Shown here piece by piece: positions 26,183 to 34,725 of a stretch of DNA of 64,000 nucleotides. Origin of the DNA: OLB4 sp002050165 (GTDB taxonomy: Bacteria; Bacteroidota; Ignavibacteria; Tepidaquicellales; Tepidaquicellaceae); NCBI GenBank assembly GCA_030263475.1, contig SZPC01000006.1, positions 1-64,000 of the forward strand. The letters are read 5' to 3'. A program made the translations under genes and the position numbers. Under the pieces are notes generated by a model. It ran no database searches and had not been told where the DNA came from. It worked only from the letters and a program-made list of their open reading frames with translations. Numbering within the stretch: the first letter of the stretch is position 1; each line of letters opens with the position of its first letter.

Positions 26183-29056
26183 TTATTCATCAACTGCAAG
26201 TTCTTTGATTAAGTCAACTATTTTGTTGTTGCTGAATTGTGACCTGAACTCAATTTTTACTTTGCCGTCAAAGAACTTTTCAGCGTGTTTGATTTTGAAT
26301 TTTTCTTCGTCACGAAGTCCGTCTTTGTTGTTTACGTCCTTTGTCTCAACAATGAAGTTTAGTTTTTGCTCTCCGTCTTTGAACTTTAGCACATAAGCAA
26401 AGTCAGGCGAATACGATTTGCCACCTGCAACTGGAATTTTAATTGAGTTCTTCGGAATTTTGGTAAAAACAATCACTTCTTTAATTTCTGTTTTGATGTT
26501 TGTTTTCTCTAAGTCAGAATCGTAATACAATTCTTCAAAGAAGTATGAGTCTGCCACATCTTCGTCTGAAAACAATACACCAACATCGGAAGCAGAAATT
26601 TCTTTCAGAACATTGCCTTTCTCGTCTGTTAGTTTTGTCGGGTGAATGCTGTTTGATACCTTTTTATATTCAATCGAATATTTGTCAAAGGCTTGTGTCA
26701 TTAAGAAAAAGTCAAAATTATGTTTGATAACTCTAAGTGTCTTCTGGTTGAGATACTTGTTTATGTCTATTTCTGCGTCAATGATTGATTGATGAAGCGT
26801 TGTAATGTTTATGTTTAGAATCTTTGAAAGTTCTTTCAAAAAGTCGCTGTATTTCAAAATTGAAATAGTTGAAGTCTTTCGGTTGTAAACCGATTCAGGT
26901 TCGATTGCTACTGCTTTGTTGTCCTTGATTTCTACTTTTGAAATTCTCTCGTTAATTCCGTCAGAAGTGAAATTGTCTTTTTGTGCTTTCAAAAATTCGG
27001 TAAATAGTGTTTTGAAGTTTGCTTCGTTGTCAAACTTGTATTCAAGGATTACTTTTTCGTTTAGTTTTTCCCAAAGGTCTTTCAGTTCTTGGTATTTCTC
27101 TGTTCTTACTACTACTTTCTTTTTAGGGTCGGTTGCTTTGCGAACCTTGTTAGAATTAACGCCTTCAAAAATTCGTGAATAGTTCTGTTTGATAAAATCA
27201 AAACCGCCTGTCTTAAATGAGTTTGTTCTTGTGATTACGTTATTTGTGTCCAGCACTTCCAAAAGTTCATCTTCCGTAGTTTCGTATAGTTCACAAATCT
27301 TTTTAATCATCTGCTCAGTAAGTTTGTTAGGAACTTGCTCAATGGAAATTGCTCCTGATTTTTGATTGATTTCATTCACCAACTTATCTACAAAGTCGCT
27401 TTCCGTGAAGTCCACAAAGTAGTTAAGATAAAATTGTTCGTCTTTAACGCGATTGCCGTATTCGTTTACAGGCAAACGCAAACCACGTCCAACTTCTTGC
27501 AACTTTGATATTTCACTACCACTACTTCGGAGTTTACAAATTTGAAAGACATTCGGATTGTCCCAACCTTCACGCAAAGTCCATTTAGAAAAAATAAATC
27601 GTCTTGGGTTTTCCAAATCAAGCATTGCTTGTTTGTCGTGCAAAATTTCGTTTATCTCCTTTTCAATGGCTTCGTCTTTCTCGGTATTGTCTTTTGAAAA
27701 ATAACCTGCGTGTGTGGCAGAAAGGTCAATCAAAGTTTTTTCAAGGTATGCTTTATAAAAAGTGTCTTTTTCTGTTTTTAGTAATTCTTCAATTTCTGCT
27801 TTGATGTATTGCTCTACTGTTTTTCTGATATATCCTTCTTTGTTTCGGTATTCGTCTATGTTGTCAATGAAGAAAAGCGTTAATGGCTTTATTTTTACTT
27901 CCCTTGTTAAGAGTTGTTTTTCAATTTCAAAATGGTGTTTAATCGCCTTTTGAATCATTGTTTCTTGCAACTTTTCCGCATACGAATAAGGGTTGATTTT
28001 GTCTCCCTTTTTCATTTCCAACCCGTTTGATAAAACAACCGTGCTTTTGTTCAAATTTTCAATTGACAAATCACTCATTTCAGAATGAATCGTTTGTAAA
28101 CTGTCTTTCTTTTTAAGTTTTACTGTTTTGCGTTTATCATTTTCATTTAATTCAAAACTTGCTTCTGTTCCATCTGAATCAATAAATTTTACAATTGCGT
28201 TTTCCCCTGCGTTAAATTCCGTTATGTGTCCGATAACTCCTTTCACTAAATTTCTGTTGAAAGAATCAACGGCAGTTAGTGTGTAAATTAGGTTTTCGTA
28301 ACCTTGAAAAGTAGCTCCATATCGCAAAATAAATTGGGGTTTCATCTTTTGAATGTTCTCCCAGGTCTTATTCCCTTGCCCAAATTTGTGTGGCTCGTCA
28401 ATAATCATAAAAGGTTTGGTTGCTCCAATTGCATCAAATGGAACGGTGTATTTATCGAACAAACCTTTGTCAAAACTCTTTTGCATTGTTTCAGAATTAA
28501 TCATACCTGCATTGATAATCATAACCTGAATACTGTTTTTCTCAAAGTTTCCGGCATTTACAAAACTGTTAACTGCCGGTGGAATGAACGACTTTTTACT
28601 CTTACTGTTTTTCTGACTTTCGACAATGTGTAAGTGAAGCGTTTTTCCGTATTGTTCTTTGAAATGCTCACGGCTGCTGTCCGATTTCAAAAAGTCAATA
28701 GTTCCTGCTTTGATAGATAGCGTTGGAACAACAACAATAAATTTGAAAATGCCATAACTTTTATTGAGTTCAAAAATGGTTTTGGTATAAGTGTATGTTT
28801 TGCCTGTTCCAGTTTCCATCATTATATCAATGATGTTGCTGTTGCGCTTTATTTTTTCATCAATACCGTTACTTTCTTGAACGGCTCTTAAATTTTGCGG
28901 GTACGCCCAATCGCTTAAAAAATCAAATGCAGGATTAATATAGTTTTTATCCGCTTCCGTTGGCTGAACAAGGCTAATATTCTCAAACACAGCAATAGTG
29001 CTATCTACTGCGTGTGATTGATGGTTCAGGTTCTTCTCAAAATTAAATCCCTTCAT
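26183..29056 (-). CDS. res: Type III restriction enzyme, Res subunit
   Basis: The protein has 957 residues. The superfamily 2 helicase part has Walker A METGTGKT (80-87), a DEPH box (MIIDEPHKFG, near 220), RYGATF (motif III position) and motif VI QEVGRGLRLPV (near 535). The C-terminal nuclease shows SPDFAYVLKF ... FIVETKD (near 884-906), a PD-(D/E)xK site. With Mod, Res cuts DNA beside unmethylated sites after ATP-driven movement. Length and motifs suggest an intact gene. It follows the mod stop by one base. Confidence 0.95.
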   Translation of the reverse strand: MKGFNFEKNLNHQSHAVDSTIAVFENISLVQPTEADKNYINPAFDFLSDWAYPQNLRAVQESNGIDEKIKRNSNIIDIMMETGTGKTYTYTKTIFELNKSYGIFKFIVVVPTLSIKAGTIDFLKSDSSREHFKEQYGKTLHLHIVESQKNSKSKKSFIPPAVNSFVNAGNFEKNSIQVMIINAGMINSETMQKSFDKGLFDKYTVPFDAIGATKPFMIIDEPHKFGQGNKTWENIQKMKPQFILRYGATFQGYENLIYTLTAVDSFNRNLVKGVIGHITEFNAGENAIVKFIDSDGTEASFELNENDKRKTVKLKKKDSLQTIHSEMSDLSIENLNKSTVVLSNGLEMKKGDKINPYSYAEKLQETMIQKAIKHHFEIEKQLLTREVKIKPLTLFFIDNIDEYRNKEGYIRKTVEQYIKAEIEELLKTEKDTFYKAYLEKTLIDLSATHAGYFSKDNTEKDEAIEKEINEILHDKQAMLDLENPRRFIFSKWTLREGWDNPNVFQICKLRSSGSEISKLQEVGRGLRLPVNEYGNRVKDEQFYLNYFVDFTESDFVDKLVNEINQKSGAISIEQVPNKLTEQMIKKICELYETTEDELLEVLDTNNVITRTNSFKTGGFDFIKQNYSRIFEGVNSNKVRKATDPKKKVVVRTEKYQELKDLWEKLNEKVILEYKFDNEANFKTLFTEFLKAQKDNFTSDGINERISKVEIKDNKAVAIEPESVYNRKTSTISILKYSDFLKELSKILNINITTLHQSIIDAEIDINKYLNQKTLRVIKHNFDFFLMTQAFDKYSIEYKKVSNSIHPTKLTDEKGNVLKEISASDVGVLFSDEDVADSYFFEELYYDSDLEKTNIKTEIKEVIVFTKIPKNSIKIPVAGGKSYSPDFAYVLKFKDGEQKLNFIVETKDVNNKDGLRDEEKFKIKHAEKFFDGKVKIEFRSQFSNNKIVDLIKELAVDE

Positions 29057-29057
29057 A

Positions 29058-31148
29058 TTAATACCTTGTTATAAAGTCAATGTCGCTTTTTTTCTTGTTG
29101 TTGTATGTTTTTACGTTTTCAGAAATCTCTCGTAAACTCTTACTTTCCAAGTGATAACCAAAGGCGATGATGCTTTTAGGTTCAAAATGTTTGTCTGTAT
29201 CTATTTTTTCCAAGAGTGCTTTCAGACTGTCGGTGGTAAAACCTTTGTTCATTAAATACAATCTGCCATTGCCGTAATAAGCGGTGTAACCGCTTAAATC
29301 AACACTTTCTAAATCTTGTGTTAATGAAATACCGTCATACGTTTTCCAAGTAATAAGTAATGCTTTGATGTCATCTTCTGAAAGTTTACCCACATCAAAC
29401 AGCGTTTGCGAACTGTCAAACTGCTCCGCTTCAAAATTGTAATCTTCCCAAATAGGGGTGGTTTCAAAGATTTTGAATCCCAAATCTTGATTTTTTAGTG
29501 ATTCAATTTCGACTTTGAGCTGTTTTATATTTTCGTCTTTGCTGTCAAAATTCAATTTAGATTCAAGTTCTTTTATTTCTTTTTCTTTGGACTTAATTTT
29601 TGCTTCAATTTCGGATTTGACTTTTTTTGATGCTCTTGAAATTCTTTCTTTTGTTATTTCAAATATTGTTGGATTTACTTTGAGTTCATTTTTTACAAAA
29701 TCAAAAGCTACTTTGTTTTTTTTACTATCAATTTCTTCTGGGATTTGAACAAGGATAAATTTTCTTTTGGAATAATCTTCAATATTCAATCTGTAGATGG
29801 AATCACCTGTCGTGCCACTGCCTGCAAAATAGTCTAATATCAAATCATTTTCAGAAGTGATGAACTTTAGAATATGTTTAAGGAAATTGATTGACTTTGG
29901 ATTATTGAAAACTTTTTTTCCGTCAAATAATTCCTTTAATTCAGCAGATGTTGAACGGTTATCTTCGTAATAATAGCTTTTTAGTTTTTGAGTAACCGTG
30001 TCTAATCGCTTTTTAATTTTAGGAATTGTATTTTCGTCTTCTCCCCATTGGACGTCTCCTTTACTATCGGCATTATTAAAGGTGTCCAAGGTAAATCTGT
30101 AACCATATTCAGGTTTTGCACAAATTTCATTAGTAACTGGATGAATTATGTCATAATTGTAGCCCCCTGGTTTTGTATTTGCTGAATTTCCTGGATAGTA
30201 TACACCCTTTTCGTCCACATATGAATAATGAGCTACACCTGATAAATCATCCCCGTTATTTTGTTTTCTTATCCAATGCCTTAATTGTTTTTGAATTTGG
30301 TCCAAGTCATCTCCAAGTTCATATTTCAATTCTTCATATTTAGCTTGGATAATTTTCCCTTTTTCTGAAGGTGTTTCCCAATAGTCTTGGTATATTCTGT
30401 TTTTTACAAAAACTAATACATATTCGTGTTCTGTTGCTACTTGGGTTGGGTTATTATCAGTTGCAGTCTGCCAAACTATTTGTCCTGCAAAATTTTCTTC
30501 CCCAAAAACTTCATCCATTAATAAACGAAGTTGAGCCACTTCGTTATCGTCAATTGAAATAAAAATTGCACCTTCATTTTTAAGCATTTGCTTGGCTATG
30601 TATAGGCGTGGATACATAAAAGTAAGCCAAGCAGAATGACTGTTACTTTTACTTTGCGTAAAATCTAAAATGCGTTTTGCTTTTTCTGCATCAATGCCAA
30701 TCAACTGTTGCAACTCTTTTACCGTAAACTTTCTATCATCGTTATATACAAAGCCATCACCTCCTGTATTGTATGGTGGGTCTATGTAAATCATTTTAAC
30801 TTGCTCGTAATAGGCGTTAGCAAGGTGTTTCAATACTTCCAAGTTGTCACCTTTTATAAGTAAGTTTTCAGAGTTGGCATTTTCGGGTTTGTTGTTGTGG
30901 GTTTCGTCTGCTTTCAACAACGTAGTTGCAGGGTCGCTTGCCAACAATCTTGCGTAGCTTTTGCCCAACCAATCTAATCCATAACTCTCGGTAGAAAAAT
31001 TGATTTCTTTTTCAGTCAGGCTAGCTTTAAACTTTTCCAATTGAAAATTCCCGTCCTTGTCAAAGCAATGCGGAAAGTGCAATTTCAATGTATCCAAATC
31101 TTTGTTCGGCACTTTTATATCAGTCGTAATTTTTTGCTCGTTGCTCAT
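29058..31148 (-). CDS. mod: Type III DNA methyltransferase, Mod subunit
   Basis: The 696-residue protein has the N6-adenine methyltransferase motif IV DPPYNTG (123-129) before the SAM motif FAGSGTTGDS (near 455), which is the beta-class order typical of type III Mod. A lysine/glutamate-rich coiled segment (about 520-570) follows. The large variable middle region (about 200-400) should hold the target recognition domain. Mod sets the sequence specificity for both methylation and cutting. Its start overlaps the XRE regulator stop (ATGA) and it is followed immediately by res. Confidence 0.95.
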   Translation of the reverse strand: MSNEQKITTDIKVPNKDLDTLKLHFPHCFDKDGNFQLEKFKASLTEKEINFSTESYGLDWLGKSYARLLASDPATTLLKADETHNNKPENANSENLLIKGDNLEVLKHLANAYYEQVKMIYIDPPYNTGGDGFVYNDDRKFTVKELQQLIGIDAEKAKRILDFTQSKSNSHSAWLTFMYPRLYIAKQMLKNEGAIFISIDDNEVAQLRLLMDEVFGEENFAGQIVWQTATDNNPTQVATEHEYVLVFVKNRIYQDYWETPSEKGKIIQAKYEELKYELGDDLDQIQKQLRHWIRKQNNGDDLSGVAHYSYVDEKGVYYPGNSANTKPGGYNYDIIHPVTNEICAKPEYGYRFTLDTFNNADSKGDVQWGEDENTIPKIKKRLDTVTQKLKSYYYEDNRSTSAELKELFDGKKVFNNPKSINFLKHILKFITSENDLILDYFAGSGTTGDSIYRLNIEDYSKRKFILVQIPEEIDSKKNKVAFDFVKNELKVNPTIFEITKERISRASKKVKSEIEAKIKSKEKEIKELESKLNFDSKDENIKQLKVEIESLKNQDLGFKIFETTPIWEDYNFEAEQFDSSQTLFDVGKLSEDDIKALLITWKTYDGISLTQDLESVDLSGYTAYYGNGRLYLMNKGFTTDSLKALLEKIDTDKHFEPKSIIAFGYHLESKSLREISENVKTYNNKKKSDIDFITRY

Positions 31149-31354
31149 TTCTTGTCCTTTTTAATTTCGTTGTCAATCAACAGTTCCTTTACGTTCACGC
31201 TAAGAATTTCAGCTATTTCGTAAAGCACTTCAATTCGTGGTTGTTGTCTGTTTTGCACATAGGCATTAACCATATTGTAGCTTTTGCCCAATTGCTCGGC
31301 AAGCCAAGTTTGCTTTATGCCTTTTTCGTCCAACACTTCTTTTATTCTGTTCAT
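31145..31354 (-). CDS. XRE-family helix-turn-helix regulator of the type III R-M operon
   Basis: From the ATG at 31354 the protein has 69 residues; a TTG six codons upstream (31372) is an alternative. A single HTH domain is visible (KQTWLAEQLGKSYNMVNAYVQNRQQP), ending LSVNVKELL, the size and layout of restriction controller (C) proteins. It overlaps mod by four bases, so it is the first gene of the operon. A perfect -7 element (TATCTTTG, 31377-31384 on the minus strand) lies just upstream, implying a very short leader. Autoregulation is likely but inferred. Confidence 0.82.
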   Translation of the reverse strand: MNRIKEVLDEKGIKQTWLAEQLGKSYNMVNAYVQNRQQPRIEVLYEIAEILSVNVKELLIDNEIKKDKK

Positions 31355-31384
31355 TTGTTCAAATGATGTCAAGTCGCAAAGATA

Positions 31385-31718
31385 GGTTTAAAATTTATAG
31401 TATCTCATTTTACAAGATAAAAAGTAATCAATTTCCTTTTAGTCGTTTTGCGGTGCGTTTGCAAAAAATGGCTCTTTTGGTTTTGCCTGAAGGGTCGGCT
31501 TGTGATATTGGGGTAAAAGCAAATGTGCCATTTGCGTGCTGGCATAAAATTTCAAAATATTTTGTGCGGAGGGATAAAAAATACAGAAGGGTCGGCAAAG
31601 AGTGTCTGCCTACCCGCTGTCCGTTTGAAATATGGTCTGTATGTTGTCGTCCCCCTGTCAAAACTTGTTTCTCTCTTTTCAGTTTTCACTCGGTAAATGT
31701 CTGCTGTGTCGTGTTGTT
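31385..31718. other. Non-coding junction between two restriction loci
   Basis: About 330 bases without a believable gene. It contains GAAGGGTCGGC twice (31489 and 31589 areas), a short palindrome GCAAATGTGCCATTTGC near 31520-31536, and CGTTTTGCGG (31444-31453), also present in the attC-like element at 25916-25925. The sequence looks like debris of repeat-bounded recombination. Confidence 0.35.
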
Positions 31719-32018
31719 TTACGCTTGCTGCCAACGTCCCGCTTGTTCTTTTCCGTCTAGTGGATTTTTATCTTCTTTTTTGGCTTCCAAAATAACGAGC
31801 GGAAAACCTTTTTCATCAAGCAATAAAAAATCAATAAAGCCGTTTTTTGTAGATTCAAAATCTTCGCCAAAAGCATCAATATCCTTTTGCGTAAGTTTTA
31901 CATTCGGTTCAAGCGAAATATTCGCTTGTCCCTTTTCATTATCAAAAAAACGCCAACCTGCTTGTTCAAGGAGTTTGTTTATTTTTATTCGTGCTTTTGC
32001 TTCTTTAGAATTTGCCAT
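31719..32018 (-). pseudogene. hsdR: Truncated type I restriction subunit HsdR (N-terminal part)
   Basis: Only 99 codons remain of a protein that is normally about 800-1000 residues. The retained part is the N-terminal nuclease region: NGFIDFLLLDEKGFPLVILEAKKED, with D63, E78 and K80 forming a PD-(D/E)xK-like site. The normal family sequence continues to GKEQA (89-93) and then breaks into GRWQQA and a stop. The helicase is missing, so restriction is not possible. It follows the GIY-YIG gene by 4 bases, so both came from one operon. Confidence 0.8.
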
Positions 32019-32022
32019 AGTG

Positions 32023-32625
32023 TTATTTAATATCCGGTAAATCTTTTAATTTTTTACCCTTATACTCCCAGTAAGCCGCTCCTTGATACGCGCCACTACT
32101 ATTTACTTCTCCACGATCTTCATAGATCTTACGAGTAAGAGGTGAGAGTTTCCAGATTTGATCTCCGTATTCCACTTCACGCTCATCGACTACTTTGGCT
32201 GTAATTTCTTTGTCAGCAATAAAAACAATCTCATCTCCGTCTTTAATCCCTTTTTTATAAAAAGTAAATCTTGCTCCCTGCTCCCTCGCTTTGGCAACTT
32301 CATCAAATTCTTTTTCTTTGTTTACTTCTTTTGGATAAATTACTTTGCCGTCAAAAGATAATAAAAGTTGTCGGACCAAATCATAATCAAGAGCGAAGAG
32401 TTCACTATCACCAACACGATGTTTGTTAAAAATTTCTATTAAAAGACTTTCTTTTTCTTTGTAATCTGCAAGTTCAATGGCGAAAAATCTCTTTAGACCA
32501 GAAACATTATAATAGCCATTAGCCTCAAGAAAGCGCATACGCTCTTGAAAATTATCAGTGTCGGTTTGACCTAATTTTATGAGACCTGAAACCGCAGTTG
32601 TCATTATGTAAATAATTCCTTTCAT
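32023..32625 (-). CDS. GIY-YIG nuclease-like protein with C-terminal DUF4357/RAMA-like domain
   Basis: The 200-residue protein starts with a GIY-YIG-like core, GIIYIMTT (3-10) and GLIKLGQT (14-21), with R29 in the expected catalytic position. The C-terminal third (about 118-196: ARFTFYKKGIKDGDEIVF ... AAYWEYKGKKLKDL) fits DUF4357, a RAMA-type domain linked to restriction enzymes and thought to read modified DNA. It sits between an XRE remnant (5 bases upstream of its ATG) and truncated hsdR, so it belonged to a restriction locus. Whether it is still expressed is unknown. Confidence 0.75.
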   Translation of the reverse strand: MKGIIYIMTTAVSGLIKLGQTDTDNFQERMRFLEANGYYNVSGLKRFFAIELADYKEKESLLIEIFNKHRVGDSELFALDYDLVRQLLLSFDGKVIYPKEVNKEKEFDEVAKAREQGARFTFYKKGIKDGDEIVFIADKEITAKVVDEREVEYGDQIWKLSPLTRKIYEDRGEVNSSGAYQGAAYWEYKGKKLKDLPDIK

Positions 32626-32629
32626 ATTT

Positions 32630-32692
32630 TTACTTCATTAAATCATCAAGCGAAACGCCGAGCGCGTTCAACAGTGTTTTTCGAGGTTTGAT
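32630..32692 (-). pseudogene. C-terminal remnant of an XRE-type regulator
   Basis: Twenty codons and a stop encode IKPRKTLLNALGVSLDDLMK. NALGVSLDDLM is the usual end of XRE helix-turn-helix domains. Upstream the frame runs straight into the 3' end of tRNA-Ser (32699), so the rest of the gene is gone. The stop is 5 bases before the GIY-YIG start. Confidence 0.6.
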
Positions 32693-32698
32693 TCTTTG

Positions 32699-32785
32699 CG
32701 GAGAGACAGGGATTCGAACCCTGGATACCCTTGCGGATATGCCGGTTTTCGAGACCGGTGCTTTCAACCACTCAGCCATCTCTCC
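32699..32785 (-). tRNA. tRNA-Ser(CGA)
   Basis: The minus strand folds as an 87-base class II tRNA. The acceptor arms GGAGAGA (32779-32785) and TCTCTCC (32700-32706) pair, G is the discriminator, the anticodon loop is CTCGAAA with anticodon CGA, a long variable arm follows, and GGTTCGAATCC is the T loop region. CCA is not encoded. A possible promoter TTGACA ... TAAATT lies at 32820-32846. Its 3' end is the border of the accessory block. Confidence 0.96.
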
Positions 32786-32912
32786 GTGTATTCCGTCGGT
32801 GTTGTCTTTGAGCGATTTGAATTTACAGTTCCGCCTAAAATGTCAATTTAAAATTTAATTTTTAATTCAATTCGCAGGAATTAGTTTTAAGCGGTAATCG
32901 TTAATTTACCTT

Positions 32913-33428
32913 ATGAAAGTATTATCAGTTTTGACAATTTTAATTTTAGCGATTGTGTTGCTTAAGCCTCAGTCGGTGTACAATATAGTCACACATTTAA
33001 GACCATTAAACAAATCACAAAACTATTTTACGCACATGAAACCGGATCAGATTAACGACAGCCTGAAGTACAATAAGCTAAGCCCTGAAGAGGAGCGGGT
33101 AATAATACACAAGGGTACGGAGATGCCTTTTACGGGTGAGCTTCTCAATAACAAAGAACGCGGGGTTTACATTTGCAGGCGATGCAATTCACCGCTTTAC
33201 AGGTCGGAAGATAAATTCGATTCGCATTGCGGGTGGCCGAGTTTCGATGATGAAATTGATGGCGCAGTAAAACAAGTTCCGGACGTTGACGGAATCAGGA
33301 CGGAAATCATCTGCAACAATTGCGGCGGTCACCTCGGGCATGTATTTTCCGGCGAAGGTTACACCGATAAAAATGTACGTCATTGTGTGAATTCAATCTC
33401 AATGAAATTTGTAAAAGATGGCGAATAG
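32913..33428 (+). CDS. msrB: Peptide methionine-R-sulfoxide reductase MsrB, membrane anchored or exported
   Basis: The protein has 171 residues. After an N-terminal hydrophobic segment (1-18) comes the MsrB domain with zinc ligands C88, C91, C134 and C137, the CGWPSF motif (106-111) and the catalytic C158 in RHCVNSISMKF. MsrB reduces the R form of methionine sulfoxide in proteins. The hydrophobic N-terminus suggests repair of envelope proteins. The last 11 bases overlap the start of the next gene. Confidence 0.95.
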   Translation: MKVLSVLTILILAIVLLKPQSVYNIVTHLRPLNKSQNYFTHMKPDQINDSLKYNKLSPEEERVIIHKGTEMPFTGELLNNKERGVYICRRCNSPLYRSEDKFDSHCGWPSFDDEIDGAVKQVPDVDGIRTEIICNNCGGHLGHVFSGEGYTDKNVRHCVNSISMKFVKDGE

Positions 33429-34173
33429 TACCGCCACAACAATCAAGCCGGTATTGTTTGTAAAGAACATCTCCCGCGAGGGTCCGGGAATCTTTGAGAA
33501 AGTTTGCATAGGCAAAAATCAACCCTATGAAATTATTGACCTCACTTTATTAACTTCGATACCGCGAATAAATAATTACGGCGCAGTTGTAATGCTCGGC
33601 GGACCTGCAAGCGCTAACGATAACTCACACGTCATTCGCCTTGCGTTTCAAATCGTTGACGAAGCCATCGGGTTAAATTTACCCTTTCTCGGAGTATGCC
33701 TCGGATTACAGATACTGGTGAAAGCTACCGGCGGCGAGGTTGTTAAATCGGTTAAAAAGGAGATTGGATTTTCAGACGGTGATTCCGGGTACTATGAAGT
33801 TGAATTAACCGAAGAAGGGAAATCCGACCGGCTGTGTGATTCCGTAAGCGAAAAGTTCAGGGTATTTCACCTTCACGGCGAAACAGTTATACTTAGCCCG
33901 GGCACGACTTTGTTAGGTGTTGGAAAAGAATGCAAAAATCAATTTGTACGTGTAGGAAGTTACCAATACGGAATTCAGGGTCACATTGAAATTACCGGAG
34001 AAATGCTTGAATCATGGATTGCTGAAGATACGATGTTGAGAACGGCAAACCGGCCGGAGTTATTAGCCGGCTTCGAGATGATTAAAGATCAAATGAGTTT
34101 AACGGGTCAACAGATTTTTGAGAATTTTTTACACCTTGCACAGCAGAGAGTGCGGGATTCGAACCCGCGATGA
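33418..34173 (+). CDS. Class I glutamine amidotransferase (GMP synthase-like)
   Basis: The 251-residue protein shows the triad of class I amidotransferases: C94 in GVCLGLQIL, and H189 with E191 in GIQGHIE. HLHGETV (151-157) is also a family feature. It resembles the stand-alone YfeJ/GuaA-like group, whose acceptor is unknown. It starts inside msrB (11-base overlap). Its last nine codons and the stop lie inside the 3' end of the opposite-strand tRNA-Ser(GGA). Confidence 0.88.
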   Translation: MANSTATTIKPVLFVKNISREGPGIFEKVCIGKNQPYEIIDLTLLTSIPRINNYGAVVMLGGPASANDNSHVIRLAFQIVDEAIGLNLPFLGVCLGLQILVKATGGEVVKSVKKEIGFSDGDSGYYEVELTEEGKSDRLCDSVSEKFRVFHLHGETVILSPGTTLLGVGKECKNQFVRVGSYQYGIQGHIEITGEMLESWIAEDTMLRTANRPELLAGFEMIKDQMSLTGQQIFENFLHLAQQRVRDSNPR

Positions 34174-34230
34174 CGTTACCGCCATACACGATTTCCAATC
34201 GTGCTCCTTCAGCCACTCGGACAACTCTCT
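34144..34230 (-). tRNA. tRNA-Ser(GGA)
   Basis: The minus strand encodes an 87-base class II tRNA. Acceptor arms AGAGAGT / ACTCTCT pair, the discriminator is G, the anticodon loop is TTGGAAA with anticodon GGA, and the long variable arm is present. CCA is not encoded. A perfect TAnnTTTG -7 element (TAGTTTTG, 34268-34275 on the minus strand) lies upstream. The 3' 30 bases overlap the convergent amidotransferase gene. Confidence 0.95.
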
Positions 34231-34316
34231 GTATAAAACGATAGAACGGATTTGCGTTCAGTGATTACAAAACTATACAATACGTGAATGAATGTGAATT
34301 CACAATTGAACACCTC

Positions 34317-34724
34317 TTAAGCGCCGGACATCCTGATGATAGTTTCCCATAAATCATCTGTTACGGGCATTGCTGATAGTCGCGAAATTCTGACTAAAGG
34401 AAAGTCCGCAAATCTTTTGTCACCTTTTATACTTTGCAGCGTTACCGGTGATTTCAATTTTTTTACGGGCTTTAAGTCAAAGACTACAAACCGTGGGTTT
34501 TCAGCCGTAGGATCCGGATACGGGTCTGATGTTATTTTTGCGATGCCGGTAATTTGCCGTTCAGACCCGGTGTGGTAAATGAGCGCAAGGTCGCCTTTGC
34601 GCACGTTCCTCATGTGAACCAGCGCGGTGTTATTTCGCACTCCGTCCCATACGGTTTTTTTATCTTTAACCAGATCATCGAATGAATAAACATCCGGTTC
34701 CGTTTTCAATAACCAGTTTGCCAT
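34317..34724 (-). CDS. EVE domain protein
   Basis: This 135-residue protein is a single EVE domain: ANWLLKTEPDVYSFDDL (2-18), WDGVRNNTAL (26-35), MRNVRKGDLALIYHTG (38-53), and the closing LVRISRLSAMPV. EVE domains are PUA-like folds that bind modified bases in DNA or RNA and are often linked with restriction or RNA modification. The gene starts one base after the helicase stop, so it is translated from the pcrA message. Confidence 0.92.
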   Translation of the reverse strand: MANWLLKTEPDVYSFDDLVKDKKTVWDGVRNNTALVHMRNVRKGDLALIYHTGSERQITGIAKITSDPYPDPTAENPRFVVFDLKPVKKLKSPVTLQSIKGDKRFADFPLVRISRLSAMPVTDDLWETIIRMSGA

Positions 34725-34725
34725 A

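Noticed and set aside
25900..26199. Open frame of 99 codons between res and crcB
   Set aside because: It runs through the attC-like palindrome and a GCCAAC-rich repeat; its composition is that of the repeats and it shows no protein family.
31363..32040. Plus-strand open frame of 225 codons across the restriction junction
   Set aside because: It is antisense to the hsdR fragment and otherwise crosses repeat debris; no start signal or family.
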